Both the position numbers and the translations under genes were made by a program. A stretch of 64,000 bases of DNA, taken from contig NC_089280.1 of the NCBI RefSeq assembly GCF_963678975.1, positions 32,320,603 to 32,384,602 on the forward strand, written 5' to 3'. Under the pieces are notes generated by a model. It worked only from the letters and a program-made list of their open reading frames with translations. It was not told the DNA's origin and did not search any database. Numbering within the stretch: position 1 is the first letter of the stretch; each line of letters starts with the position of its first letter. The DNA is from Dysidea avara (lineage: Eukaryota; Porifera; Demospongiae; Dictyoceratida; Dysideidae). Of the stretch, positions 21,018 to 33,145 are shown in pieces.

Positions 21018-21060
21018 ATGGCAAAGACTTGTTTGCAATGTTGCGTGCTTGTGTTAGCTG
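21018..21060 (+). CDS. Gene B exon 1: start codon and signal peptide
   Basis: ATG 21018 encodes MAKTCLQCCVLVLA plus one base, ending at donor G|gtgagt (phase 1). The acceptor at 37477 supplies the other two bases (giving Val) and continues FSVLIDAQC. The joined stretch is a good signal peptide: basic Lys, an uninterrupted hydrophobic core, and a small-residue cleavage site before Gln/Cys. The seamless join over 16.4 kb, with matching phase, is the main evidence. The exon on its own would be far too short to call. Confidence 0.68.
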
Positions 21061-21228
21061 GTGAGTGATGTGCTGTATGTTGAATAGATAAAGTAAGTAA
21101 GGTGGTTTCCGGACAGCTGGGTAGCTATTCCGGACACTCAGTTCATTTTTACTCCACTACTGAAGGATAGAATAGAGGCTATGGTTTAAGTACCCATCGA
21201 AGTACCCTACTTGTGTACAAATGGCGTT

Positions 21229-21254
21229 ACAGACAGGATGTTATCCGTAACACG
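21229..21254 (+). repeat. Left inverted flank of satellite
   Basis: GACAGGATGTTATCCGTAAC followed by acgga. It recurs as its exact reverse complement at about 29418-29443, on the other side of the satellite array. Outer bases (gtgtaca/tgtac) are also similar. Confidence 0.85.
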
Positions 21255-21312
21255 GAACTAGTATACTACTAAAAGCGGGATTCTTATTAATTCGCTATAG
21301 TAACCGACACAC

Positions 21313-21325
21313 GGGGGGGGGGGGG
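21313..21325 (+). repeat. Poly-G tract
   Basis: Thirteen consecutive G at the left edge of the satellite. Confidence 0.95.
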
Positions 21326-21339
21326 CTAATCGGTCAATC

Positions 21340-22158
21340 GTGACTAACCAGTCTATATAGTATAGGTTGACTAACCCGTCTATATAGTCTATAGTGACTA
21401 ACCTGTCTATATAGTCTACAGTGACTAACCTGTCTATATAGTCTATAGTGTCTAACCTGTCTATATAGTCTATAGTGACTAACCTGTCTATACAGTCTAT
21501 AGTGACTAACCTGTCTATACCGTCTATATAGTGACTAACCTGTCTATACGGTCTATAGTGACTAACCTGTCTATAACGTCTATATAGTGACTAATCTGTC
21601 TATACCGTCTATATAGTGACTAACCTGTCTATACGGTCTATAGTGACTAACCTGTCTATAACGTCTATATAGTGACTAATCTGTCTATACGGTCTATATA
21701 GTCACTAACCTGTCTATACAGTCTATAGTGACTAACCTGTCTATACAGTCTATAGTGACTAACCTGTCTATACAGTCTATAGTCACTAACCTGTCTATAC
21801 AGTCTATATAGTGACTAACCTGTCTATACAGTCTATATAGTGACTAATCTGTCTATACAGTCTATAGTGACTAACCTGTCTATACAGTCTATAGTGAATA
21901 ACCTGTCTATACCGTCTATATCATGACTAACCTGTCTATACAGTCTATAGTGACTAACCTGTCTATATAGTCTACAGTGACTAACCTGTCTATATAGCCT
22001 ATAGTGACTAACCTGTCTATATAGTCTACGGTGACTATAACCTGTCTATACAGTCTATAGTGACTAACCTGTCTATACAGTATATAGTGACTAACCTGTC
22101 TATATAGTCTATAATGACTAACCTGTCTATATAGTCTATAGTGACTAACCTGTCTATA
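21340..22158 (-). repeat. Satellite, left arm (reversed orientation)
   Basis: About 30 units of 27-29 bp in the orientation gactaacctgtctatacagt ctatagt. Units are more variable here (ccgtc, cggtc and tagtc variants) than in the right arm. Reads head-to-head into the right arm at 22141-22181. Confidence 0.97.
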
Positions 22159-22181
22159 GACTGTATAGACAGGTTAGTCAC
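22141..22181. repeat. Satellite inversion point
   Basis: GTGACTAACCTGTCTATA, a 5-base spacer gactg, then TATAGACAGGTTAGTCAC: a perfect 18-bp palindromic arm pair where array orientation switches. Confidence 0.97.
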
Positions 22182-25100
22182 TATATAGACTGTATAGACA
22201 GGTTAGTCACTATAGACTGTATAGACAGGTTAGTCACTATAGACTGTATAGACAGGTTAGTCACTACAGACTGTATGGACAGGTTAGTCACTATAGACTG
22301 TATGGACAGGTTAGTCACTATAGACTGTATGGACAGGTTAGTCACTATAGACTGTATGGACAGGTTAGTCACTATAGACTGTATGGACAGGTTAGTCACT
22401 ATAGACTGTATGGACAGGTTAGTCACTATAGACTGTATAGACAGGTTAATCACTATATAGACAGGTTAGTCACTATAGACTGTATAGACAGGTTAGTCAC
22501 TATAGACCGTATAGACAGGTTAGTCACTATAGACTGTATAGACAGGTTAGTCACTATAGACTGTATAGACAGGTTAGTCACTATATAGACTGCAGGTTAG
22601 TCACTATATAGACTGTATAGACAGGTTAGTCACTATAAAGACTGTATAGACAGGTTAGTCACTATAGACTGTATAGACAGGTTAGTCACTATATAGACTG
22701 TATAGACAGGTTAGTCACTATAGACCGTATAGACAGGTTAGACACTATAAACTGTATAGACAGGTTAGTCACTATATAGACTGTATAGACAGGTTAGTCA
22801 CTATATAGACTGTATAGACAGGTTAGTCACTATAGACTGTATAGACAGGTTAGTCACTATATAGACTGTATAGACAGGTTAGTCACTATATAGACTGTAT
22901 AGACAGGTTAGTCACTATAGACTGTATGGACAGGTTAGTCACTATAGACTGTATAGACAGGTTAGTCACTATATAGACAGGTTAGTCACTATAAACTGTA
23001 TAGACAGGTTAGTCACTATTAGTCACTATAGACTGTATAGACAGGTTAGTAACTATTAGTCACTATAGACTGTATAGACAGGTTAGTCACTATATAGACT
23101 GTATAGACAGGTTAGTCACTATATAGACTGTATAGACAGGTTAGTCACTATATAGACTGTATAGACAGGTTAGTCACTATAGACTGTATAGACAGATTAG
23201 TCACTATATAGACTGTATAGACAGGTTAGTCACTATATAGACTGTATAGACAGGTTAGTGACTATAGACCGTATAGACAGGTTAGTCACTATAGACTGTA
23301 TAGACAGGTTACTCACTATATAGACTGTATAGACAGATTAGTCGCTATATAGACGGTATAGACAGGTTAGTCAATATAGACCATATAGACAGGTTAGTCA
23401 CTATAGACTGTATAGACAGGTTAGTGACTATAGACCGTATAGACAGGTTAGTCACTATATAGACTGTATAGACAGGTTAGTCACTATAGACTGTATAGAC
23501 AGATTAGTCACTATATAGACTGTATAGATAGGTTAGTCACTATAGACTGTATAGACAGGTTAGTCACTATATAGACTGTATAGACAGGTTAGTCACTATA
23601 TAGACTGTATAGACAGGTTAGTGACTATAGACCGTATAGACAGGTTAGTCACTATAGACTGTATAGACAGGTTAGTCACTATATAGACTGTATAGACAGG
23701 TTAGTCACTATAGACGGTATAGACAAGTTAATCACTATAGACTGTATAGACAGGTTAGTCACTATAGACTGTATAGACAGGTTAGTCACTATATAGACCG
23801 TATAGACAGGTTAGTCACTGTAGACTGTATAGACAGGTTAGTCACTATAGACTGTATAGACAGGTTAGTCACCGTAGACTGTATAGACAGTTTAGTCACT
23901 GTAGACTGTATAGACAGGTTAGTCACTATAGACTATATAGACAGGTTAGTCACTATAGACTGTATAGACAGGTTAGTCACTATAGACTATATAGACAGGT
24001 TAGTCTCTATAGACTGTATAGACAGGTTAGTCACTATAGACTATATAGACAGGTTAGTCACTGTAGACTGTATAGACAGTTTAGTCACTGTAGACTGTAT
24101 AGACAGGTTAGTCACTATAGACTATATAGACAGGTTGGTCACTGTAAACTATATAGACAGGTTAGTCTCCATAAAGTGTATAGACAGGTTAGTCACTAGC
24201 GACTATATAGACAGGTTAGTCACTGTAGACTGTATACACACGTTAGTCACTATAGACTACATAGACAGGGTAGTCACTATAGACTAGTTGGTCACTATAG
24301 ACTATATAGACGGGTTAGTCACTGTAGACTATATAGACAGGTTAGTCACTATAGACTGTATAGACAGGTTAGTCACTATAGACTGTATAGACAGGTTAGT
24401 CACTATATAGACTGTATAGACAGGTTAGTCACTATATAGACTGTATAGACAGGTTAGTCACTATAGACTGTATAGACAGGTTAGTCACTATAGACTGTAT
24501 AGACAGGTTAGTCACTATAGACTGTATAGACAGGTTAGTCACTATAGACTGTATGGACAGGTTAGTCACTATAGACTGTATAGACAGGTTAGTCACTATA
24601 TAGACAGGTTAGTCACTATATAGACTGTATAGACAGGTTAGTCACTATATAGACTGTATAGACAGGTTAGTCACTATAGACTGTATAGACAGGTTAGTCA
24701 CTATAGACTGTATAGACAGGTTAGTCACTATAGACTGTATGGACAGGTTAGTCACTATAGACTGTATAGACAGGTTAATCACTATATAGACAGGTTAGTC
24801 ACTATAGACTGTATAGACAGGTTAGTCACTATAGACCGTATAGACAGGTTAGTCACTATAGACTGTATAGACAGGTTAGTCACTATAGACTGTATAGACA
24901 GGTTAGTCACTATATAGACTGCAGGTTAGTCACTATATAGACTGTATAGACAGGTTAGTCACTATAAAGACTGTATAGACAGGTTAGTCACTATAGACTG
25001 TATAGACAGGTTAGTCACTATATAGACTGTATAGACAGGTTAGTCACTATAGACCGTATAGACAGGTTAGACACTATAAACTGTATAGACAGGTTAGTCA

Positions 25101-28100
25101 CTATATAGACTGTATAGACAGGTTAGTCACTATATAGACTGTATAGACAGGTTAGTCACTATAGACTGTATAGACAGGTTAGTCACTATATAGACTGTAT
25201 AGACAGGTTAGTCACTATATAGACTGTATAGACAGGTTAGTCACTATAGACTGTATGGACAGGTTAGTCACTATAGACTGTATAGACAGGTTAGTCACTA
25301 TATAGACAGGTTAGTCACTATAAACTGTATAGACAGGTTAGTCACTATTAGTCACTATAGACTGTATAGACAGGTTAGTAACTATTAGTCACTATAGACT
25401 GTATAGACAGGTTAGTCACTATATAGACTGTATAGACAGGTTAGTCACTATAGACTGTATAGACAGGTTAGTCACTATTAGTCACTATAGACTGTATAGA
25501 CAGGTTAGTCACTATAGACTGTATAGACAGGTTAGTCACTATAGACTGTATGGACAGGTTAGTCACTATAGACTGTATAGACAGGTTAATCACTATAGAC
25601 TGTATAGACAGGTTAATCACTATATAGACAGGTTAGTCACTATAGACTGTATAGACAGGTTAGTCACTATAGACCGTATAGACAGGTTAGTCACTATAGA
25701 CTGTATAGACAGGTTAGTCACTATAGACTGTATAGACAGGTTAGTCACTATAGACTGTATAGACAGGTTAGTCACTATAGACTGTATAGACAGGTTAGTC
25801 ACTATAGACTGTATAGACAGGTTAGTCACTATAGACTGTATGGACAGGTTAGTCACTATAGACTGTATAGACAGGTTAGTCACTATATAGACAGGTTAGT
25901 CACTATAGACTGTATAGACAGGTTAGTCACTATTAGTCACTATAGACTGTATAGACAGGTTAGTCACTATTAGTCATTATAGACTGTATAGACAGGTTAG
26001 TCACTATAGACTGTATAGACAGGTTAGTCACTATAGACTGTATGGACAGGTTAGTCACTATAGACTGTATAGACAGGTTAATCACTATATAGACAGGTTA
26101 GTCACTATAGACTGTATAGACAGGTTAGTCACTATAGACCGTATAGACAGGTTAGTCACTATAGACTGTATAGACAGGTTAGTCACTATAGACTGTATAG
26201 ACAGGTTAGTCACTATATAGACTGCAGGTTAGTCACTATATAGACTGTATAGACAGGTTAGTCACTATAAAGACTGTATAGACAGGTTAGTCACTATAGA
26301 CTGTATAGACAGGTTAGTCACTATATAGACTGTATAGACAGGTTAGTCACTATAGACCGTATAGACAGGTTAGACACTATAAACTGTATAGACAGGTTAG
26401 TCACTATATAGACTGTATAGACAGGTTAGTCACTATATAGACTGTATAGACAGGTTAGTCACTATAGACTGTATAGACAGGTTAGTCACTATATAGACTG
26501 TATAGACAGGTTAGTCACTATATAGACTGTATAGACAGGTTAGTCACTATAGACTGTATGGACAGGTTAGTCACTATAGACTGTATAGACAGGTTAGTCA
26601 CTATATAGACAGGTTAGTCACTATAAACTGTATAGACAGGTTAGTCACTATTAGTCACTATAGACTGTATAGACAGGTTAGTAACTATTAGTCACTATAG
26701 ACTGTATAGACAGGTTAGTCACTATATAGACTGTATAGACAGGTTAGTCACTATAGACTGTATAGACAGATTAGTCACTATATAGACTGTATAGACAAGT
26801 TAGTGACTATAGACTGTATAGACAGGTTAGTCACTATAGACTGTATAGACAGGTTAGTCACTATAGACTGTATAGACAGGTTAGTCACTATAGACTGTAT
26901 AGACAGGTTAGTCACTATATAGACTGTATAGACAGGTTAGTCACTATATAGACTGTATAGACAGATTAGTCACTATATAGACCGGTTAGTCACTATAGAC
27001 TGTATAGACAGGTTAGTCACTATAGACTGTATAGACAGGTTAGTCACTATATAGACTGCAGGTTAGTCACTATATAGACTGTATAGACAGGTTAGTCACT
27101 ATAAAGACTGTATAGACAGGTTAGTCACTATAGACTGTATAGACAGGTTAGTCACTATATAGACTGTATAGACAGGTTAGTCACTATAGACCGTATAGAC
27201 AGGTTAGACACTATAAACTGTATAGACAGGTTAGTCACTATATAGACTGTATAGACAGGTTAGTCACTATATAGACTGTATAGACAGGTTAGTCACTATA
27301 GACTGTATAGACAGGTTAGTCACTATATAGACTGTATAGACAGGTTAGTCACTATATAGACTGTATAGACAGGTTAGTCACTATAGACTGTATGGACAGG
27401 TTAGTCACTATAGACTGTATAGACAGGTTAGTCACTATATAGACAGGTTAGTCACTATAAACTGTATAGACAGGTTAGTCACTATTAGTCACTATAGACT
27501 GTATAGACAGGTTAGTAACTATTAGTCACTATAGACTGTATAGACAGGTTAGTCACTATATAGACTGTATAGACAGGTTAGTCACTATAGACTGTATAGA
27601 CAGGTTAGTCACTATTAGTCACTATAGACTGTATAGACAGGTTAGTCACTATTAGTCACTATAGACTGTATAGACAGGTTAGTCACTATAGACTGTATAG
27701 ACAGGTTAGTCACTATAGACTGTATGGACAGGTTAGTCACTATAGACTGTATAGACAGGTTAATCACTATATAGACAGGTTAGTCACTATAGACTGTATA
27801 GACAGGTTAGTCACTATAGACCGTATAGACAGGTTAGTCACTATAGACTGTATAGACAGGTTAGTCACTATAGACTGTATAGACAGGTTAGTCACTATAG
27901 ACTGTATAGACAGGTTAGTCACTATAGACTGTATAGACAGGTTAGTCACTATAGACTGTATAGACAGGTTAGTCACTATAGACTGTATGGACAGGTTAGT
28001 CACTATAGACTGTATAGACAGGTTAGTCACTATATAGACAGGTTAGTCACTATAGACTGTATAGACAGGTTAGTCACTATTAGTCACTATAGACTGTATA

Positions 28101-29355
28101 GACAGGTTAGTCACTATTAGTCATTATAGACTGTATAGACAGGTTAGTCACTATAGACTGTATAGACAGGTTAGTCACTATAGACTGTATGGACAGGTTA
28201 GTCACTATAGACTGTATAGACAGGTTAATCACTATATAGACAGGTTAGTCACTATAGACTGTATAGACAGGTTAGTCACTATAGACCGTATAGACAGGTT
28301 AGTCACTATAGACTGTATAGACAGGTTAGTCACTATAGACTGTATAGACAGGTTAGTCACTATATAGACTGCAGGTTAGTCACTATATAGACTGTATAGA
28401 CAGGTTAGTCACTATAAAGACTGTATAGACAGGTTAGTCACTATAGACTGTATAGACAGGTTAGTCACTATATAGACTGTATAGACAGGTTAGTCACTAT
28501 AGACCGTATAGACAGGTTAGACACTATAAACTGTATAGACAGGTTAGTCACTATATAGACTGTATAGACAGGTTAGTCACTATATAGACTGTATAGACAG
28601 GTTAGTCACTATAGACTGTATAGACAGGTTAGTCACTATATAGACTGTATAGACAGGTTAGTCACTATATAGACTGTATAGACAGGTTAGTCACTATAGA
28701 CTGTATGGACAGGTTAGTCACTATAGACTGTATAGACAGGTTAGTCACTATATAGACAGGTTAGTCACTATAAACTGTATAGACAGGTTAGTCACTATTA
28801 GTCACTATAGACTGTATAGACAGGTTAGTAACTATTAGTCACTATAGACTGTATAGACAGGTTAGTCACTATATAGACTGTATAGACAGGTTAGTCACTA
28901 TAGACTGTATAGACAGATTAGTCACTATATAGACTGTATAGACAAGTTAGTGACTATAGACTGTATAGACAGGTTAGTCACTATAGACTGTATAGACAGG
29001 TTAGTCACTATAGACTGTATAGACAGGTTAGTCACTATAGACTGTATAGACAGGTTAGTCACTATAGACTATATAGACAGGTTAGTCACTGTAGACTATA
29101 TAGACATGTTAGTCACTATAGACTATATAGACAGGTTAGTCACTGTAGACTATATAGACAGGTTAGTCACTATAGACTGTATAGACAGGTTAGTCACTAT
29201 AGACTGTATAGACAGGTTAGTCACTATAGACTGTATAGACAGGTTAGTCACTATAAACTGTATAGACAGGTTAGTCACTATAGACTGTATAGACAGGTTA
29301 GTCACTATAGACTGTATAGACAGGTTAGTCACTATAGACTGTGTAGACAGGTAGG
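22164..29355 (+). repeat. Satellite, right arm with higher-order repeats (7.2 kb)
   Basis: About 260 units of mostly 27 bp (agacaggttagtcactatag actgtat), with 29-bp variants carrying an extra TA. Rare diagnostic units (tagactgcagg at 22591, 24920, 26223, 27057 and 28370) show a higher-order period of 2147 bp made of 834- and 1313-bp sub-blocks in the 26.2-28.4 kb part. Because 27 is a multiple of three, both strands show long open frames with nine-residue repeats. There is no sign that they are coding. Confidence 0.97.
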
Positions 29356-29417
29356 CTATAGTCTCTATACACAAGGTGGTTAGAATTATTAGTATCCTAG
29401 TAAAATCCCATTATCCG

Positions 29418-29443
29418 TGTTACGGATAACATCCTGTCTCTAA
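29418..29443 (-). repeat. Right inverted flank of satellite
   Basis: Reverse complement of the 25-bp sequence at 21229-21254. Confidence 0.85.
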
Positions 29444-29989
29444 TGGCTACTCTTGTGTACTATAAAATACTGAAGCTTTGTTTCGATAACTTAAGGATTG
29501 CCGCACAATTTGCTTGCGCGTGTAGAATCAGTATTTTTGTGTAAAAAGCGTTCACTACGCATGTTAACAGGAGATTGAGGGCACCGTTCGTAATTCTAAG
29601 CGACCATAGAAAATGATCGGTCACACTATTCAGTGAACAGATATATGATTTAGAGACAGTACAAATGGAATCCAGGCCCATTACCTGCGACGTGTTAACT
29701 GGCACGAGTAATCAACACAACCAGCAGCCCGAAGAAGCCCCAAGCCGGCAAGGATCCGCAGGGCCACACTACTTAATTATGCTGTTTAAGTGTTAAGGCA
29801 AGGACTGATACAGATTTCCAGGTAGTAGATCAAATGTCGCATCTTTGAAAGCGCTGCGAGACACTCGCATGGTCCGAGCAAGGCTGGCAGCAGTTTTGCT
29901 TCTTAAAAATCGCTGTCACCAACAAAATAACCAGAAAAACAGAATGATATCAGTCTCTGCTATACCACGACACTCAAAGAGCACAGCAT

Positions 29990-30560
29990 TCAGGGGCGAA
30001 TCCAGGAGCTGGCAAGGGGAGGGACACAGACAGGCCAAGTTGTAGGTGGTTGGGGAGAGCCGAGGGGTCCAAAACTGGAAAAATCCTGTACGATATTTCA
30101 GATTTCTGAGCAAGATTTCAGATTTCAAAACAAATCGTAAAATCCAGAATAGACTGATCACGTTGATCATTAGTATCTGGAGAAGCACAGAAAAATAGCA
30201 CACGGAATGTCGGCTCTAGAAGCCATACAAATGTTGCTGATATTTTATGGTGTGGTGCTTATGATCGTACATATATGGCAGTATACAGGGAATATACGGA
30301 ATTTTACAGCAAGATTTGAGATTTCAAAATGAGTTGAGATTTGAGATTTCAAGAAGATTTCAAAGAGGCTGTACGAGATTTCAAGGGAGTTTTGGACCCC
30401 TCAGGGAGAGCCAGATTCTCTTGATAATTGCTGCATTTTTGAAGCAGCAAATAATATATGATTTAGTAGTATCTCATTGTTGATTTTTACTAGTTTGGCC
30501 TTTGCAAATAGTTGTGAAGTCTTAAAAGCTGTTTAAAAGGCTCTGAATGTCTTGAACAAC
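29990..30560. repeat. Dispersed repeat, copy 1 (interrupted)
   Basis: Starts aggggcgaatccaggagctg gcaagggg and continues after an insertion with agattctcttgat, gaagcagcaa and aagctgtttaaaaggctctg. A second, uninterrupted copy lies at 32955-33145. Class unknown. Confidence 0.65.
30062..30403. mobile_element. TIR element with 9-bp target-site duplication
   Basis: TIRs GAGGGGTCCAAAACT / AGTTTTGGACCCCTC(A). Flanked by GGGAGAGCC at 30053-30061 and 30404-30412. The empty site is seen at about 33012-33022 in the related repeat. The interior has repeated gatttcagatttc-like blocks. Nine-bp duplications suggest a Mutator-like affinity; an 8-bp reading would suggest hAT. Confidence 0.82.
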
Positions 30561-30959
30561 AGCAACATGATTAAGTCATGTATAATGTTACATCATTCTT
30601 ACATCATCCCCTCTTCTGTAAAGACATGTCCACATATCAATCATTAGAATATCTTGCAGGTTTTCTTCTATTTGTATGCTGAGGATATTGTCATTGTGCT
30701 TCTCCTTGACTCACTGTTGGTTGTGGTGATGTGATCTCTGGATCGTCAAAGTCTTCCACTATTTCAAGGTGTATCCCTGGTGGTTCTTGTGTACGTGCAC
30801 TTGTAGGATGTGTACTAGTAGTTGTAGTTCAGGTGATCACAACTTCTGGTTGGCTTCGTGTTCTTGAGTGATAAGGCTTAAGACAGTCAAAGTTTACTAC
30901 CAGTTTCTTCCTTTTTCTGTTTATATCTTGTATCCTGTATGCTAGATCTGACAAGCATT

Positions 30960-31584
30960 TGTGACTGGATCTGCAAAAACCCGACACAATCGCACATTTT
31001 TCGAATTCCTGTTTATTAAATATTTATAATGTACTTAACCAAGTGTATCATCTGGTAAATTTTCAACTCAATATGTCAATAACAGTTACAGCCCTACAAA
31101 ATAGCAACAGAAAATGGATTTGTACAGCAAGTATAGGTACAGGCGCTTGCAAAAATGGTTGTAACTTACCAACAGATTGAAGTACAGAGCTGAAATTTTC
31201 AGCATCATGTTTGTCAAGAATAGAGGAATCAATTACTGGGTACGTTTATCCTTTACTAACCTTTCTTCACTGCATGAAAAGGCAAATTTGTCAAGAAAAA
31301 TCGATCACATATGATTGCCTCGACATGACGTAAACAAACACTCATAACTTGCGTATCGTTGGGTGTACTTCACTGAAATAAACATTGTCCAACTCCTCTT
31401 GGGTAGACGAATAAGATGATATCCAGGTTTTTATTATTAGTCCCTCCCTTCACCAAGAAAAAGCTGTTCAAAAAGTTGCGGAATTTTTCAATAATACACA
31501 AGTATTTCACCCATTGTACTCAATGCTTTATACTGTTAATTTAGGCTTGTGCGATTATGTCGGGTTTTTGCATATCCGGTCACA
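30960..31584. mobile_element. TGTGAC-type MITE, copy 4
   Basis: 625 bp. TIRs TGTGACTGGATCTGCAAAAA with cccgacacaatcgcaca, and the matching inverted end gtgcgattatgtcgggttttt. Different internal sequence from copies 1-3 but the same end and size. Inserted in the gypsy relic. Confidence 0.87.
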
Positions 31585-31905
31585 TTTGACAATTTTATAT
31601 GGGCCAGTCCATGGGGTATATAGCTTGCGTGATGTGCCCTTTGGTACAGCTGGGTTGCACAACCATACCAAGTCACCTGTACCTTCGAATCTTAATACTC
31701 CTGTCTACGGGCACAAACCAGTGGATTCTGTCTGGCAATTATTGCAGTGTGCATTTCCAAAGAGTGACGTAAATTGGATACATATTGACAGTATGTCTCT
31801 GATTTACCAGGTGGTAGTCCATACATCCAGTGGTATCCTGGATTGCCTCCCGAACATTAAATAGAATGGTGTAAACCCTGTAGAGACATGCTCACTAGTA
31901 TTATA

Positions 31906-32550
31906 TGTGACCGTCTCAGCAAAAACCTGACTGGTTTGCACAATTACAAAAATTGTTCACTTAGCAGTATCTGCAGTGGTCAAGTAATGGACCACCAAAG
32001 TTTCAGCCTTCTGTGGTATGTAGTTTTGGAATTATAGCACTAGACAGTAGGAAGAGCAAGATAATCAATTTGTACAGCGACTATACTGAAAATAAACTAC
32101 AGGCACTTACATTCGCAGCCATAACTTTCATTTGGATTAGTCAACAACATTGCAATGTGGCTTAACACGTTCACCATGGATCAGTACATCAGCCAAGGTA
32201 TAGTATTAACCCTGTAGATACTTGCGCATATGGATATGAATGAAGGCAGTTTGGTAGAAGAAACGATGACAATCTTGTTTACGTTTACCACATGGTAAAC
32301 AAACACACGTGACACACATACCGTTGAAGCTAGAGAAACAAAACAAAGATTTGCACACTCTCCATGAACAGACGAATACGATGGTATATACGTTTAATTG
32401 ATTTGAATCTTCCTTCTTCTAGTACTGGCCCAATAAAAACTTGCGTATTTTTTCTTCCAGTATGCGTAATTTTATGAATTATTTTGAATTTCAATTTTCT
32501 CTTTACGCATGCTTGTGCAAACTAGACAGGTTTTCACTGAGACGGTCACA
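31906..32550. mobile_element. TGTGAC-type MITE, copy 5
   Basis: 645 bp. TIRs TGTGACCGTCTCAGCAAAAA and the inverted end ttttcactgagacggtcaca. Flanked by TATA / TAT. Inserted in the gypsy relic, cutting the integrase. Confidence 0.87.
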
Positions 32551-32954
32551 TATGCGAAACACACCTTAGGTAAGCATTCTTCCCACTCCACCACACTGGT
32601 TTGCTCTCTGACTGTACAGTAGTTGCCAGCATACTCTGGATTGTCCTGTTCTGCTTTTCCACTAGTCCATCACATTGTGTGCGGTATGGTGTTGCGTGAG
32701 TTTTATTAACATGAAGGATTCTACAAAATTCCTTAATCAAGTGTCCTTTAAGTTAAGCCCCCATGTCCGAATGGAGTTAATCTGGGACAGAAAGCCTGCA
32801 AAACATGTTATCCACTAACTTTGTAGCTACTGTCACTGCTTCTTGATTTGGAATTGCATACGCTTCTGCCCAGCGTGTGAGGCCACTAAAGTGTATAAGT
32901 TACCATTCTTGGTTTTTGGATGGGTCCCATTATATCAACTGCTATATACCAGCT

Positions 32955-33145
32955 GTAGGGGCAGGGGCAGATCCAGCAGTTGGCAAGGGGAAGGGCACAA
33001 ATAGGGTGGTTGCGGAGAGCAGATTCTCTTGTTGCTGTATTTCTTTAAGCAGCAATGATCACTTCTTAGTAGGTTGATTTGTAGCGTTTACAGATAGTTA
33101 AGTATCAAAAAGCTGTTTAAAAGGCTATGAAAGTCTTAAACATCA
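32955..33145. repeat. Dispersed repeat, copy 2 (uninterrupted)
   Basis: Homologous to 29990-30560 without the 342-bp TIR element. Lies within the gypsy relic; its own ends are not resolved. Confidence 0.6.

Noticed and set aside
21340..29355. CRISPR array
   Set aside because: Units are contiguous with no unique spacers, and the DNA is eukaryotic with introns.
22181..29374. Long open frames on both strands across the satellite as protein genes
   Set aside because: They follow from a 27-bp unit without stops. Both strands are open at once, frames break at every 29-bp variant, and no start context or exon borders are present.
29460..30203. Reading frames right of the satellite (81, 66 and 95 codons)
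   Set aside because: No domain, no splice-site support, and the last ones run into the TIR element at 30062-30403.
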